Source: Eonycteris spelaea
Taxonomy: Eukaryota; Chordata; Mammalia; Chiroptera; Pteropodidae
Reading direction: 5' to 3'
Assembly: GCA_003508835.1 (NCBI GenBank)
Contig: PUFA01000068.1
Location: forward strand, 8,069,501 to 8,133,500
Length of the DNA stretch: 64,000 bases
In this document: in pieces, positions 11,146 to 22,164 of the stretch
Layout of the letters: the number at the start of each line of letters is the position of its first letter
Position numbering within the stretch: position 1 is the stretch's first letter
The notes under the pieces: model-generated
The model's database searches: none
Seen by the model: only the letters and a program-made list of their open reading frames with translations
What the model was told of the DNA's origin: nothing
Made by a program: the position numbers and the translations under genes

Positions 11146-11149
11146 GCAT

Positions 11150-11350
11150 AGTAGAGTGTGGTAGAACCAACAATCTCAGTTCCTCCACTTTCCAGCAATG
11201 TGATCCTTAGGCAAACCCCTTGGATTATCTAAATTTAAATCCCCTTATCTTCAAAATTGGAACTATAATGCCTGTCTCAAGAGGATTATTGTAAGGATTA
11301 AATGTAAAACTCCTAGCCCTGTACCCAGCCCAAAGCAAGCAATCAATAGA
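11150..11350 (+). repeat. MIR SINE relic, sense
   Basis: It includes 'agcaatgtgatccttaggca', 'aaaattggaactataatgcc' and 'gtaaggattaaatgtaaaac', in MIR order. Confidence 0.75.
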
Positions 11351-11439
11351 TGGGAAATCATCATATTCCTTCTCCTTAAGAGAGGAAGCAAGCCTTCACC
11401 AGACTTTGTTTCTCCAGTCCCTAGCCCTCGATAGGGGCT

Positions 11440-12000
11440 TAATAAATGATTGGTGAGTGAGTGGCTAAAGCTTGGCATCTTATTTGTGACCTTAGCATCA
11501 ACTATGCAAAGCCCCTGGATTCACCTTTTGCCTTCCATGCACCTTCCAAAAAGGTGCATCTTTCCTTTTTGGAACATAAGATGCAATTTTGATAACTGAT
11601 CTGTGACTCACCATGCTGAATGAATAGAATACTGTTCTGTTGCAGGCTGTTTTGAGTGGTTGCAGCTGTGAGGTATGGTGGAAGTACAGAGCTAAAAAAG
11701 AAACCACAGAGGTATCTTTTTATGGAGCTCTGTTTTCTCACGTTTAATTAATACAGAAGTCAAAGAGCTCTGGAACCATTTGTCATCACTGCATAAAGTG
11801 GTCTGGGAACTTTCACCAGAACTGACATAGCCTGGGGAAAATGAGTCAGAATGTCTGAATTAAGAGCTAGAAGGAAAGTTAGAGATTGTCATCATGACAG
11901 TGACTTGTATACTACCTAAGACATCACTTATTCACATACACAGGATATATTTGACCCCATCATGTTTCAAAAATAAATATTTAAACGTTGACATTTATTA
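11440..12000. other. Unassigned non-coding stretch
   Basis: No repeat family or gene recognised. Confidence 0.45.
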
Positions 12001-12002
12001 CA

Positions 12003-12235
12003 GAATTACATTATGTAAGATACTGTGACAAGTCATTTATGTGTAACTCCTTAAACTAGCCATATGAGGTAATTACTAGTTGATATTACCTATTGATACT
12101 AATATATCAATACTAATTATTCACATATTGATATCAATTATTAATATATAATAAATTGATATGACCTATTATATGAGCAATTTTGTCATAGATTTGCAAT
12201 GCTCAAATGAAGGCTCAGAGTCACGATAATCCACT
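12003..12235 (-). repeat. MIR SINE relic, antisense, with an internal AT-rich expansion
   Basis: MIR-like 'tccttaaactagccatatga' and 'ggtaattactag' are separated from 'aaatgaaggctcagag' by about 110 bp of AT-rich near-repeats built from TTGATAT, ACCTATT and AATATAT. The MIR consensus has only a few bases at that point. Confidence 0.6.
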
Positions 12236-12480
12236 GTCAAAGAGTGTGGGCTCTGGACTCAGAAGAGCGGGGCTTGCTTTCCGGGTCTGCTACTCATTGC
12301 TCTTTTGACATTGAGCAATCCCCTGCACCTTTTAGAGCCTCCATTCTCTCATTTGCAAGATGGAGAAAATGATATCACCCTCCTCATCAGATTAGAAAGA
12401 CTCACTGAGATAATCCAAATAAGAGTTTAGAATAAGGTCTGGCATGTGATATATACACAGTGAATCTTAACTCTTATTAA
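12236..12480 (+). repeat. MIR SINE, near full length, sense
   Basis: It contains 'agtgtgggctctggactcag', 'gctactcattgctcttttga', 'ctccattctctcatttgcaa' and 'ggtctggcatgtgatatata' in order. Confidence 0.88.
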
Positions 12481-12599
12481 TAAGTAAATTATCCATGACC
12501 ACACAGCTAGTAACCAGTGAGAACTGAGTTCCAGCCTTCCAGAACATGAAGCTATTCCCTTCCTGCTAAGTTATTGCCTCTTCTTTTTCTCCCTATAGC

Positions 12600-12910
12600 C
12601 TCGTGTTATCTTTATCCTCCTAGTTACAAACTTGAGAGTCAGTGAGGTTTAAGAACCTGCTCAGAGCCACAGCGTGGGTATGTAATGGGATCCACAGAAG
12701 AACCTAGTTCTTTTGATTCAAATAGAATTTTCTGCTTTTCATGATACTACCCTGTCTCCTCAATCTCCCCACATTATATATTCAGAAAAACTAAGGATCA
12801 TAAAGGTTAAGCAATATGCCTAGTGATACCCATTTTTTTAAGTGGCAGAACTAGGGCTTGAACCCAGATCCCAAGCTTCCTCATTTTCCCCCAAGTATTC
12901 TTTCCTATAC
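12600..12910 (-). repeat. Two MIR SINE relics, antisense
   Basis: One copy spans about 12600-12730 ('gtgaggtttaagaacctgct'). The second spans about 12775-12910 ('ggttaagcaatatgcctagt', 'ggcttgaacccagatcccaa'). Each matches the MIR core in reverse. Confidence 0.75.
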
Positions 12911-13635
12911 AGTATGCTCCATTGCCTTTCAGAGAGATTGAATAGACAAAAGAGAACAGAGGAAAACAGACAGACAAAGATACAGACACAGAAATAGAGA
13001 CAAATAAAGGAAAAAATATAGAGAAAGACTCCTATCAGCTAAGAACATTTAAAAATCTTTCTTTCAAGAGGTCTTTAAAATAATGAAAAGTTGGCAATTT
13101 TTAAGAAGAGAAGGGTAAAAATATATATAGTTCTTTGGCAAGTCTGAATAAATAAGGAACAACACTGAAATCATGGAATCATGACTCTAGCAAGTTTAAA
13201 ATTGTTCAGTCAAATACTTACTCTCTCCACCCTGCCTCCTTCTCCTGATCTGTAGAAAAAGCTAATAAGCATTGTAATGAGGATTATCCAGGTGGCCTTG
13301 TGCAGTTGAAGATGTGAGAATCAACTAATTAAACACTCAGAAAGTGGAGACAAGCATTTTGCAAGTGCAGACTCCCATCACTTCTTGTAGAGTAATCTCA
13401 CTCGTGCCTGTTGAACATCAAACGTATCCTAGACAGGCCAGCCAGGAAATTTCTAAGCTTCTACTTGCATTGATGCAGAGCCCACCAGACAGGAGAGTAG
13501 AAACAATGATCTGGGTAATCCAAGCCACCAAACCACGTCATGGGTAAATGAAACTTGAGGGCTTTGATTACACCTCACCTGAATTTGCTTGTGATCTGAT
13601 ACCCAAGGCAGTTACTGACCTTCAGTTTGTACTTA
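12911..13635. other. Unassigned non-coding stretch
   Basis: An interrupted CAGA-rich segment lies near 12960-13010. Otherwise nothing was recognised. Confidence 0.45.
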
Positions 13636-13639
13636 CAAG

Positions 13640-13880
13640 ATGCTAAGCAAAACTGCCCTTTTTCTATACAGCTGCACTTTCCTACTCTTTTGCCTATGTG
13701 TATGCTTGTTCCTCAGCCTAACATGTTCTTTCTGATCAGCCGCATCTCTGGTCTTGAATTCAATTATCAGGACTCAGTTAAGATATCTTTTCTCCACAAA
13801 AATTCTCTATTCCCTAGCTAGAATCAATCTCTTCTCTGAACATGCACGGTATCTTCAAGTTTCTTGTGGCTCTTGTAACT
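13640..13880 (+). repeat. L2 LINE 3' fragment, sense
   Basis: The order 'ctcagcctaacatgttcttt', 'caggactcagttaagatatc' and 'ttctctattccctagctaga' follows L2. Confidence 0.65.
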
Positions 13881-14129
13881 TTATTTTTCGTGGGACAGAA
13901 AAAGACAAAAAACATTTTTTGACAGCCCATACAAAAGAAAGAAAACATGCAGTTTATAATACACATAATTCAATTTGTGTGGGATTACCATGCCCAGAGG
14001 CTGCTTCTAGCTGATTCAGTCCTGCCTGCCACCCCCAATCCTAGCAGCAAACTCAACTGTTCTTTACAAGGGGTGACTACTGACTGGACCAGGGAAACTA
14101 CCTAGCCCAGGATGACTTCTTTGTTGCTG

Positions 14130-14280
14130 TCTAGAGAGTCATTCATTAATTTAATAAATATTACTCAAGTAGTTATTATGTGCCAGGCATTGTTCTAGAC
14201 ACTGGAAAGATGAATGAAAACAAAAATGGTCCCTACCCTCTTAGAGTTTATAGTTCGGAGTAGATAGCAATAAATATTGT
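14130..14280 (-). repeat. L2 LINE 3' end, antisense
   Basis: It shows the classic reversed L2 end: 'ttaataaatattactcaagt', 'atgtgccaggcattgttcta', 'gaaaacaaaaatggtcccta' and 'ccctcttagagtttatagtt'. Confidence 0.9.
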
Positions 14281-15635
14281 ATGGAAGAGGTGACAACTGG
14301 TGCTCTTCTGTGGCCTGCAGCATTCCTCCCATGCTGCTCTGCCCGGTGGTGTAGTCTAGCTGCTGGGAGGCCAAGACCTTTTCCCCCTCCAGAGGGGGAG
14401 CCTGAAGTGGCCTGGGTGGGCACACATAGTGAGGCCTCTTAAAATGAGCTGGGGCTTTAAAAGAAAGGCAGGGAGAGCTAATAAGAGGAACTGGACTGAA
14501 GCTATGACTATTTTCCCTGCCATCACTCCTCTTTCTGATTGCCTAGGCTCCCTCCTCTGCAGCTTGCAGGGAAAATGGGCACAGAGTTGCCCTAGCAAAG
14601 GCCAGAACAGAGCAGAGGGGAAGGGAAACATAGACAGGGTGATTAAGTGACTCTGAACTAGGTCTTGGAGGGAAAGGATTATCTTTCCCACTCACGTTCT
14701 CCTACAAAATGTTGATACATTTTTAAGGTCAGGAAGAACTGGAATGTGGCATGGATGAGAGGAACCAGCATCTGTGACCCGACCTGATGCTAAAGATGCC
14801 TAAGGAGCATTTGAAACTCACATGTGGTTCCACTGCTTTATCAGCCGGAAGAATTTGGGCCCATACCTCCTGATTTCCCATCTTTAATTTTTCCACTATG
14901 TGACACTGCTTCAAATGGTTCTAACACCATTATTTTACAGAGGAGCTTCCATGAATGTATATGTTTGTCCAGGGTATGTCCCAAAGGTTTTTGTCCTGTC
15001 TACATGGTGATCCATACACAGAGGCTGCTCAGAACCTCCAACTGACCCCACTGACCAAGCTCACATAGTCACAGTACTGGATTCCTATTGACAGTGTGCC
15101 AGCCATCACCTGCTGTTCAAGGTAAATGCATCCAGCTCTCATAGCATGAGACCGGAGCCTGAACCACTCTCGTTCTTGTTCTTCTCAGCATTGCTACCTT
15201 ACTCCTGAAGTGAGGAAGTTGCCTTTCCTGGTTACCAGTAGAACATGTGCCTTACCACAGTGTGGTAACTTGCAAAACCAGAACTCTTTTATTTTTACTG
15301 AAGTATATATTCTTTAGTGTCCAAGCTCTAAAACTTAGCCAAACGGGTTTTAGGAGGCAAGCCCTAATAGGACCCTTGTCATGTTGCTAGACCATGACCA
15401 AGCATCTGTCAGCTGTCCCAGATTTCACACACTCATAGGTCTGCACCTATCCTCTTCACTGCAGAAAAAAAAATTATATTTTAACTTGCAGCACTGACAT
15501 GATTATGATGAAAGGAACTATCGCTTATGTAAATCAAACATACCCCAAATATCAAAGGATTAAGCCAAACTTTGCTTTTATCATCCCGGTCACACTAATT
15601 TTTGCCTCCTCTAAATTTTTAGTGGTCACCTCTAA
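14281..15635. other. Mostly unassigned non-coding stretch
   Basis: About 1.35 kb without a repeat I can name; 14590-14660 may continue the antisense L2. Overlapping open frames (111 codons minus, 73 codons plus) have no motif support. Confidence 0.4.
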
Positions 15636-15639
15636 GAGG

Positions 15640-15884
15640 TTACTTTCTGCCTCATGATGATGTGTCTATTTATTATGTATGTGCTAGCCATCTACACACC
15701 CTTGGGTTCCCATAGCACTTCATATATACCTCTGTGATTCCATTTATGACACTTTGTTTTATGTTCTATATGAGAGTCTGTCATTTCACAAAACAACCAC
15801 CAACTCCTAGAGGATAGGGTGTGAACGCTCTCCTTAGCACCTCACACATAGTAGGTGCAATAAATATTTTTTGGCCAAATGGAT
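15640..15884 (+). repeat. L2 LINE 3' end, sense
   Basis: It has 'ttcccatagcacttcatata', 'aactcctagaggatagggtg' and 'acatagtaggtgcaataaat', a good match to the final 240 bp of L2. It abuts an oppositely oriented L2 copy. Confidence 0.88.
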
Positions 15885-16170
15885 TCATCAATTCAGTTCA
15901 GCAAACATTTATTGAACATGTACGATATGCTAATCACTCAATTGGATGCTGAGGATATAATTATTTTCCTACCTTTAAGTATCTCACATTCCAGTAAGAG
16001 AGACAAATATTTAATGAAGAAACACAGTATTGAGAATAAAAATAGAAGTGTATTAAGGTGCAGATTTAGCCCAAATAAAAAAGCTTCTGGGAAGAGGGGA
16101 TATCTGAGCTGGGCTCTAGATGATAAATAGTTTTTCAACAGGTATACAGTGCATAGTGGTGGGTGAAAGG
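15885..16170 (-). repeat. L2 LINE 3' end, antisense
   Basis: It begins 'tcaattcagttcagcaaaca' and continues 'atttattgaacatgtacg' and 'agtaagagagacaaatattt'. Together with 15640-15884 it forms a tail-to-tail inverted pair. Confidence 0.88.
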
Positions 16171-16900
16171 GAAAAAAGCATAATTAGACAAATTAATGAT
16201 ATTAACAACCAGTGAATGAATTACCCCAACTGCAGTGTGTGTATCTTAAGGTCCTAAATGTTTCTACAAAGCTGTGAGCATGGTGCCAAACACCCAGTAC
16301 ATTCTCAGGGACTGTTGGCTGATGACGGTAAAAATGACTTATATCTGCTTGGTGCAAGTCACGGTAGCAATGAAAACATGCCTTGGGAGCTGTCAATAGT
16401 AAAATGAGGGAGTTTTGGAAGATTGTGAATATGAGGACAATTGATATTCATCTTTTTTTCTACTTAATTTTTCTTTCTAAGCATGGTTAAATCTAATTTA
16501 AGATGTTAAGCAGTTTGTTCAAATGAGCCAGACTCCCTTCCAGTGCTGAGGGGAACTCCAGAGGCTACGTTACACAGGAAGGTAAGTGTAGAGCAATCCA
16601 GTTGATCAAAAATGAATTAGCCAGAGAGTGCCATGAGTTATGTGATCAGAAAAGATGCTTCACAGCAAGATAGAGTAATTAAGGATTTAGTCTCGGCAAA
16701 GGCAGCCAAGGACAATTCAAGCCAATGTCTCAGTCCCATCATTCAAACACAGAGGCATTCATGGGGGTCCACCTACTGTGTGCAAGTCCCCCCCCCGCCC
16801 CCCGTGAAGGGCTATTGAGATGAATGAGGTGAGGCCTGTTCCTTCTAAGTGCTCATGATTAAGAAAAACAAGTATGATTATTTAAAAAAAAAAAAAAGCA
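16171..16900. other. Unassigned stretch with a C-run
   Basis: No family assigned. A near-pure C tract lies at 16788-16803, and an A run near 16882-16897. Confidence 0.45.
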
Positions 16901-16904
16901 ATTT

Positions 16905-17055
16905 TTTTTGAGGCACCCATTATATGATAGCCGCTGTGGTATGTCCAGATCCATCATCATAATTTACCTTTCATTTCACACTGTGACATAGGGTTAGCCC
17001 CATTTTACAGATAAACTGACAGATGGATATGAAAAAGTGCCAGGTGAGCATAGAG
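16905..17055 (-). repeat. MIR SINE relic, antisense
   Basis: It includes 'cccattttacagataaactg' preceded by a diverged reversed MIR 3' end. Confidence 0.7.
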
Positions 17056-17109
17056 GTAGGAAGCACCAATTCCACAAGGGGCAATCTCAAAGGGTTCACA
17101 AAGGAAGGT

Positions 17110-17245
17110 TATATCTCATTCACTCAGTCATTCATTGAAATGACCTTTAATGAGCTACTATGTAGTACTGTGGTAGATGTTGGAAATACAGTCGTGAACA
17201 ATGAAAGATATAGAGTCCTGAGCCCTGTTATCATGGCATCCAGAG
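17110..17245 (-). repeat. L2 LINE, antisense, first segment of a split copy
   Basis: It reads 'cactcagtcattcattgaaa', 'gtggtagatgttggaaatac' and 'agtcgtgaacaatgaaagat'. The match stops near 17245 and resumes near 17885, after an intervening LTR-like insertion. Confidence 0.8.
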
Positions 17246-17880
17246 TTACGACAGGAAGTGGATGTGATGCAGGACAGGCCAAATTTCTCCAAGTTGGGGA
17301 GAAGACAAAGCCCTGTACCAAGAAAAGAAGAGGGTCCTTTGGCAGAGAGTGAAGGTAGAATTCAACACACATGCCAAAGTTGGAGTCAAAAGGAAAGTTT
17401 ATTAGAAAAGGAGTAACACTCCACAGAGTGTGGTCTCCTCTCAGAGGCAGAAAGCGAGAGGAACTATGAGAGAGAAAGACAGAGTAAAGGTATTGAGAGG
17501 GACCCTGAATGTTCAGGGAATTCAGTTTGTATGGCATCCTTTAGTTCCCACTTCCTTTGATATGGACATAAAGTGAGGAAGGGGAAGAGTATGTGGCATG
17601 AAGAGGTCAGAATATGTAGAGTGAAAGGCCTGCTGGCAGTTTCCAGCCTCTAATCACAGGTTCCCCATGGTTTTAGCCTTGGGGAATGACTTTTGGTGCC
17701 TGTTTCCCCTTCACAGGTGTGGAGAATGGGTGGTTAGAAATCCAGCGGAAATCTTCCTTTGTTCTGCAGGTGTCCTCCTGGCCTCGCTGCAGGCCTAATC
17801 AGAGTATTGTAGTCTCTGAATGTGGCTTGATTAACATTGTTAATACTCTTGCCTCCTGCCTATATTAGATGTAATCAAAT
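17246..17880 (-). mobile_element. Probable solo LTR of an endogenous retrovirus, minus strand
   Basis: About 635 bp splits an antisense L2. On the minus strand it has an AATAAA polyadenylation signal (complement of 17398-17403), followed by pyrimidine-rich sequence and a region that looks like the R-U5 part of a gammaretrovirus-like (ERV1) LTR. I cannot fix the TG...CA ends or a target duplication by eye. No gag, pol or env sequence is adjacent, so if real it is a recombined solo LTR. The 137-codon minus-strand frame inside it (17124-17537) is not a viral protein I recognise. Confidence 0.5.
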
Positions 17881-17884
17881 AAAT

Positions 17885-18560
17885 GCTTAAATGCAAATTA
17901 GGATAAGTGTCCTGAAGGAAAGAGACAGGTTTTCTGTAAGCATATGAGGAAGGACCTGTCACCTACGGAGGTGTTGTAGTAGGGGTGGGGGGAGTCAGCA
18001 AACACTTCTTGAAGAAGTGATGCTTGAGCTGTGGGATTGGAAAGATGAGCTTGTTAGGGCTGTGGCTAGCAACATTAAGAGCTGTAGTATGGTTCAAAAA
18101 AGTCCTGTAGATGGGAAGAACACAGCACAGTCAAAGAACTGAAAGTTGACCAGAGCCCAGAAAGCCAGGGTGAGAATGGTTTGGGGGTGGAGGGCAGATG
18201 CTTCAGGACACATAGCATGAGGAAGATTTTGATCTTGCTCTAAGAGAAATGGGTTATAATCAGATGGATGACATGTACCCATGGACATTTTGAAAAGATA
18301 ATCCTGGGTACCATGCGTATAATGGACTGGAAGAGAGATAGTGAATACAGAATGTCCAATGTAGGAGTCTCTACTACAGTAGCCAGGCAAACTGGGATGG
18401 CAGTTTGGCTTAGGACAAGGGGGATGGATACAAGTGGAGTGACTGACTCCAGGAGCTGCCTAAGAGTGAATTTGACAGTGTTTGATGATGGATTAGAGGA
18501 TATCGTGGCTGAGCAGGAAGGGGCATCATGGCAAATCAGGACAACTACAACAAGTGAGAA
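17885..18560 (-). repeat. L2 LINE, antisense, second segment of a split copy
   Basis: It continues the L2 in the same orientation: 'gcaaacacttcttgaagaag', 'tgatgcttgagctgtgggat', 'agaggatatcgtggctgag'. Long antisense L2 pieces like this give open frames on both strands (98, 107 and 102 codons between 18094 and 18576) that have no independent support. Confidence 0.7.
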
Positions 18561-19145
18561 CAAGGTTTCTGCCTAGTGTCTGGTTCTCTGTGATGGGGAA
18601 TAGGGAAAGAATGCCACATCCTAGAAAATAGGTGGGAGGTTCAAGCAATGACATTGTACTTCACAATTACAAAGTGGAGCAGATTTCATTGAGGCCCCAC
18701 CCCACAGGACCAACATTGCCCAGGCAGGAAGGCTGATGTTCCTCCACTTCAGGTGTTCCTTAACTGTAGAAAAAACGATTTCCCCTTTAATTGTAACATT
18801 TTTTTGGTGACTTTTGTTGCTAACTGACTTCCTGGAGAGTTGCTGCTTATGAAGATGAAGCTTTTGAAGCTTGTATTCTTTATCTTCCCCCAAGCACTTG
18901 CCATCTCCCTCTTCTCAGTACATAACTGGCCACATCGAAAAATGTACTTGTTCAAAGAAAAACGGGGGAGCTGTTTTCCAGAGAATGGTAATGTTTAAAG
19001 TTTTCCCAGAACTGCCCCACTCCCCTGCAAGCTGAGGCAAAGTTCCCAGTGACGATGCTGCATGTCCACACGAGTCTTCATCCAGAGTGAGGGGCTATTA
19101 AGACATTGCCTTCCCATACCAGTCCCTGCATGGGAAGTTCTAGAT
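18561..19145. other. Unassigned non-coding stretch
   Basis: Nothing recognised. Overlapping minus-strand frames of 90 and 68 codons have no motif. Confidence 0.45.
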
Positions 19146-19149
19146 GGAT

Positions 19150-19295
19150 TATTGCCTTCAGCACTGCTGCAAGGGCACTGCACCTGTCTGGGAGTCGGAA
19201 GCCCTCGGTTCCCAGCCACTAGCTCATTGTGAGTCCTCAAATTGGCCTCATGCTCCCCATCTGACAACGAAGTGGGAGGACTCATTCCTTCCAGA
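19150..19295 (+). repeat. MIR SINE relic, sense
   Basis: It has 'ctgtctgggagtcggaagcc' and 'agctcattgtgagtcctcaa', the 5' and core parts of MIR. Confidence 0.6.
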
Positions 19296-19689
19296 GTGAG
19301 GATTTCCCATCAGCTTTGTGTGACAGGAGGCACACATCATCACATGTGACAGAAACATAAGCTGCACGGAGGTTGCCCAAGTATATGTTTCTAATTCCTC
19401 TGCCTGCTATACCAAGATAATAAAGTACCTTCTTTGTAGAAGACAAGAAAAGAGACAGATGTCAGTACAGGAGAGTCTGAAGCAAAGAAAAGGCTCTGGA
19501 AAGATAGAACAAGTCTTCAAATTTGACCCCAGCAGAGGTCCTAGTGCAGTATTGTCACTAGAGTCAACGAGATCACAAAAGAAGTCAAGCTCCATGATGA
19601 GGCGTAGATGGGGTAGGAGAGACATGGGACAAGCAACATTGTTTTTTCCTGATTGTAAGAATAATTTAGGCTCTCTATGAATATTCTGT

Positions 19690-20335
19690 GAAGTTCAGAG
19701 AAATGTTTAAATGCAGTGTGAAACGGGTCCCTCATAATTCTGTTACTCATAGGGGACCACTCTTACTTACACTGCTGAGAACACACTGCATATACCCTTT
19801 GCATCCTGTTTTTGTCGCATAGCATTATAACTAGTGCCTTGGTGGAGCTGGCTTGCATTTGATCACAAGAGCCCACGCACATCTCTTTCCAACTCTGAAA
19901 TTAGTGACTTCACACTGAGAGTTTGATATCAGCCATGGTGGGAATATTGTACACCACAGAAACTGGCAGACACAAAGCTGGGCTGTTTTATTTTGCATTT
20001 TCAGAGAACCTGTCATTAAACCTTTGCTAGCGTGTCACTGAGTGTATCATAAACATTCCTTGGCTCTTGACATTTTCTTTACCATTAAAATTTTAATAGC
20101 TTTTTAATAGTCTATGAAAAGTCCTAATTCCCAGACAGTATATCCAGTTTTTCATTATTATAAATAATACTGCAGTGAACATCTTAGTGCATAAATATTT
20201 TACATTTCTTATTATTTTCTTAACATAGATCTCTGAATGAGAAATTATTGGGTCAAAGGGTATGGACATATTTCAGGCCCTTATAAGCAATTAGCAAATT
20301 GCTTTTCTCAAAAAGTTTAGTTATATTCCCACAAA
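19690..20335 (-). repeat. Old L1M-type 3' UTR fragment, antisense
   Basis: It contains 'cattattataaataatactg', 'cagtgaacatcttagtgcat' and 'attattgggtcaaagggtat', the reversed 3' part of an old L1ME/HAL1-like element. Similar sequence recurs at 34780-35300. It is strongly diverged, so the subfamily is uncertain. Confidence 0.7.
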
Positions 20336-20388
20336 AAAAAAAAGTGTTACAATGCCTACTTAACACAGTAGCATTAAATGTGGTACTA

Positions 20389-20389
<1 letters not shown>

Positions 20390-20430
<41 letters not shown>
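20390..20430. repeat. (CA)n microsatellite, about 20 units
   Basis: 41 nt of uninterrupted CA dinucleotides. The Val/Cys or Thr/His strings in frames across it are artefacts. Confidence 0.97.
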
Positions 20431-20433
<3 letters not shown>

Positions 20434-20439
20434 GACAAT

Positions 20440-21115
20440 TCAGTGGAACAGAATACCCAGCCAGACAATGTTAATATCAAAGAACTATATAAAATTGAAA
20501 AGTTTCCATAAGTGCTACAAATAAAATTGAGGCAACAAACAAATTAATTTAAAATATGATAAATTTGTTACATGGTAGTTTATTATCTTTAATGTAGAGT
20601 TTGTTCAAACCAATAGAACATAAATTATAATGAATGAAAAAGCTAAGAACTCAAGCACACTAACATTCTAATTCATCTTCACATTCCAGTTTGAGGACAT
20701 CCAATTCAGAGAGCTGAATAAGTCTTGGGGTATCATGGCTCTCCTGGTCAAGTCTCTAACATAACTGGTTATTTGAGCAAGACCCATGAATGAGACTAAT
20801 ATTACTAGCATTCGTTATCATCTGAATAAAACCAAATCCTCTCTTCTACTGAAAAATCCATGCTTAAAACAACACATGGATCGTGATATAAATAGGTCAT
20901 GTAGTTTGCCATTCAAAACCAAAGAAATTAGAAGGATGCAACCACAGTGTAAGAACAATTCCAGCAGAACAGATGGTTCTTCTCTGGTGAAACGGAAGCT
21001 TTGTTGATGCTGCCCACCTCTGAGGTTCCTGGAGAGGCGTTCACTATTCCTTGAAGATTTTAGCTGTTTCTACAAATTCCTGGCTCTGAGACTGTAGAAA
21101 ACGAAAAGAAAGGGG

Positions 21116-21117
<2 letters not shown>
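20440..21117 (+). other. Candidate unidentified retrocopy body ending in poly(A)
   Basis: This stretch matches no repeat I know and ends directly in a 49-nt poly(A) tract. It holds a 73-codon frame (20786-21007) with no recognisable domain. I could not find a convincing target-site duplication: the 3' flank starts CACCCAAGG, and the nearest upstream match, near 20451-20460, is poor. It may be a processed pseudogene of an unknown transcript, or an expanded A tract next to unrelated sequence. Confidence 0.3.

Positions 21118-21166
<49 letters not shown>
21118..21166. repeat. Poly(A) tract, 49 nt
   Basis: 49 uninterrupted A residues, the longest homopolymer in the window. A run this long is expected to be length-variable and hard to assemble. 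Confidence 0.97.
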
Positions 21167-21167
<1 letters not shown>

Positions 21168-21339
21168 ACCCAAGGCATCTATTGTTCCTGGATGTCAAAC
21201 TGCTGTCAGAGTATGAGCTATTAAAGTTTGAGAAAATTAGTCTTCCTGCCAGTAGAAATCAGTGCCAGAGAGAAACACGTTCTAGTTTTTGGTCCTTTTA
21301 ATTATGTAAATTGCCTAGTACCATCTATGTAAGGTTGTA

Positions 21340-21625
21340 ATCATTCACCAAGTATATGTGGAGCACCATTCAGCATCAGTCTAGGTGTATGGGGGAGCTA
21401 TGGCCATAAGGTCATGACCCTTGTCCTCAAAAACCTCTGAATCTTTTGGAAGCAACTGTCTGGGTTTAGAACCAGAAGTAATGTCATGTGCTAACTCCTA
21501 CAGAGCAAGCACAGCGCTGCTGGGGTTTGGAGACAGGAAGAAGAACAAGAGTGTGTTGTAGCAATTCCAGAAAGCTTCATGGGATAAGTGGAGGTGAACT
21601 GGGCTGTGAACTAAAGATAAGACAA
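21340..21625 (-). repeat. L2 LINE fragment, antisense
   Basis: It includes 'aagtatatgtggagcacca', 'tcatgacccttgtcctcaaa' and 'gcaattccagaaagcttcat', consistent with reversed L2. Confidence 0.65.
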
Positions 21626-21793
21626 GGCAGGCTACTATCTGCCAGTATTGTGTACAAGCACCATTGTTTCCCAGACCGCAAATAAATTAGACAATATTCC
21701 AAACATGATTAAGTTGTTTGGCAGAAATAAAAGGTTCCCAGTCACTGCATAGGCTGACCACACATGATCCCTCTATTGAAAACTTAAAAATGA

Positions 21794-21824
21794 AATAAAT
21801 AAACAAACAAACAAACAAACAAAG
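21794..21824. repeat. (AAAC)n simple repeat
   Basis: Short AAAT then AAAC tetranucleotide run. Confidence 0.9.
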
Positions 21825-21887
21825 GCATTGTTTTGGACCTAGCCTATCAAGCATTAATAAGGAATCAGCTTTTATTTCCCCCTATTT

Positions 21888-22158
21888 ATTTATGTTTTAT
21901 TATAGTAATATGTACATAACATAAAATTTGCCACCTTAACCATTTTTAAGTGGAAATTCATTTACATTGTTGTGTAACCATCACCATTACCCAACTGCAG
22001 AACTCCGTTATCATCCCAAATGGAAACTCTGTACCCAGTACACAGGAACTTCCCACTCCCCTAGCCCTGGTAACCACCTTTCTACCTTCTGTCTCTATAA
22101 ATTTGGCTATTCTAGGTGCCTCATGTAAATGGAATCATTCCATTTTTTTCCCTAATGT
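21888..22158 (-). mobile_element. L1MA/L1MB-type 3' UTR fragment, antisense
   Basis: It has 'cataacataaaatttgccac', 'ttgtgtaaccatcaccatta', 'ggaaactctgtacccagtac' and 'gtctctataaatttggctat'. These are characteristic of mid-age L1M 3' UTRs in reverse. The copy is severely 5'-truncated. Confidence 0.88.
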
Positions 22159-22164
22159 TATGGT

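Noticed and set aside
17124..17537. 137-codon minus-strand frame that might be a viral protein
   Set aside because: It crosses from L2 into the probable LTR and has no retroviral motif; LTRs of this type do not encode proteins.
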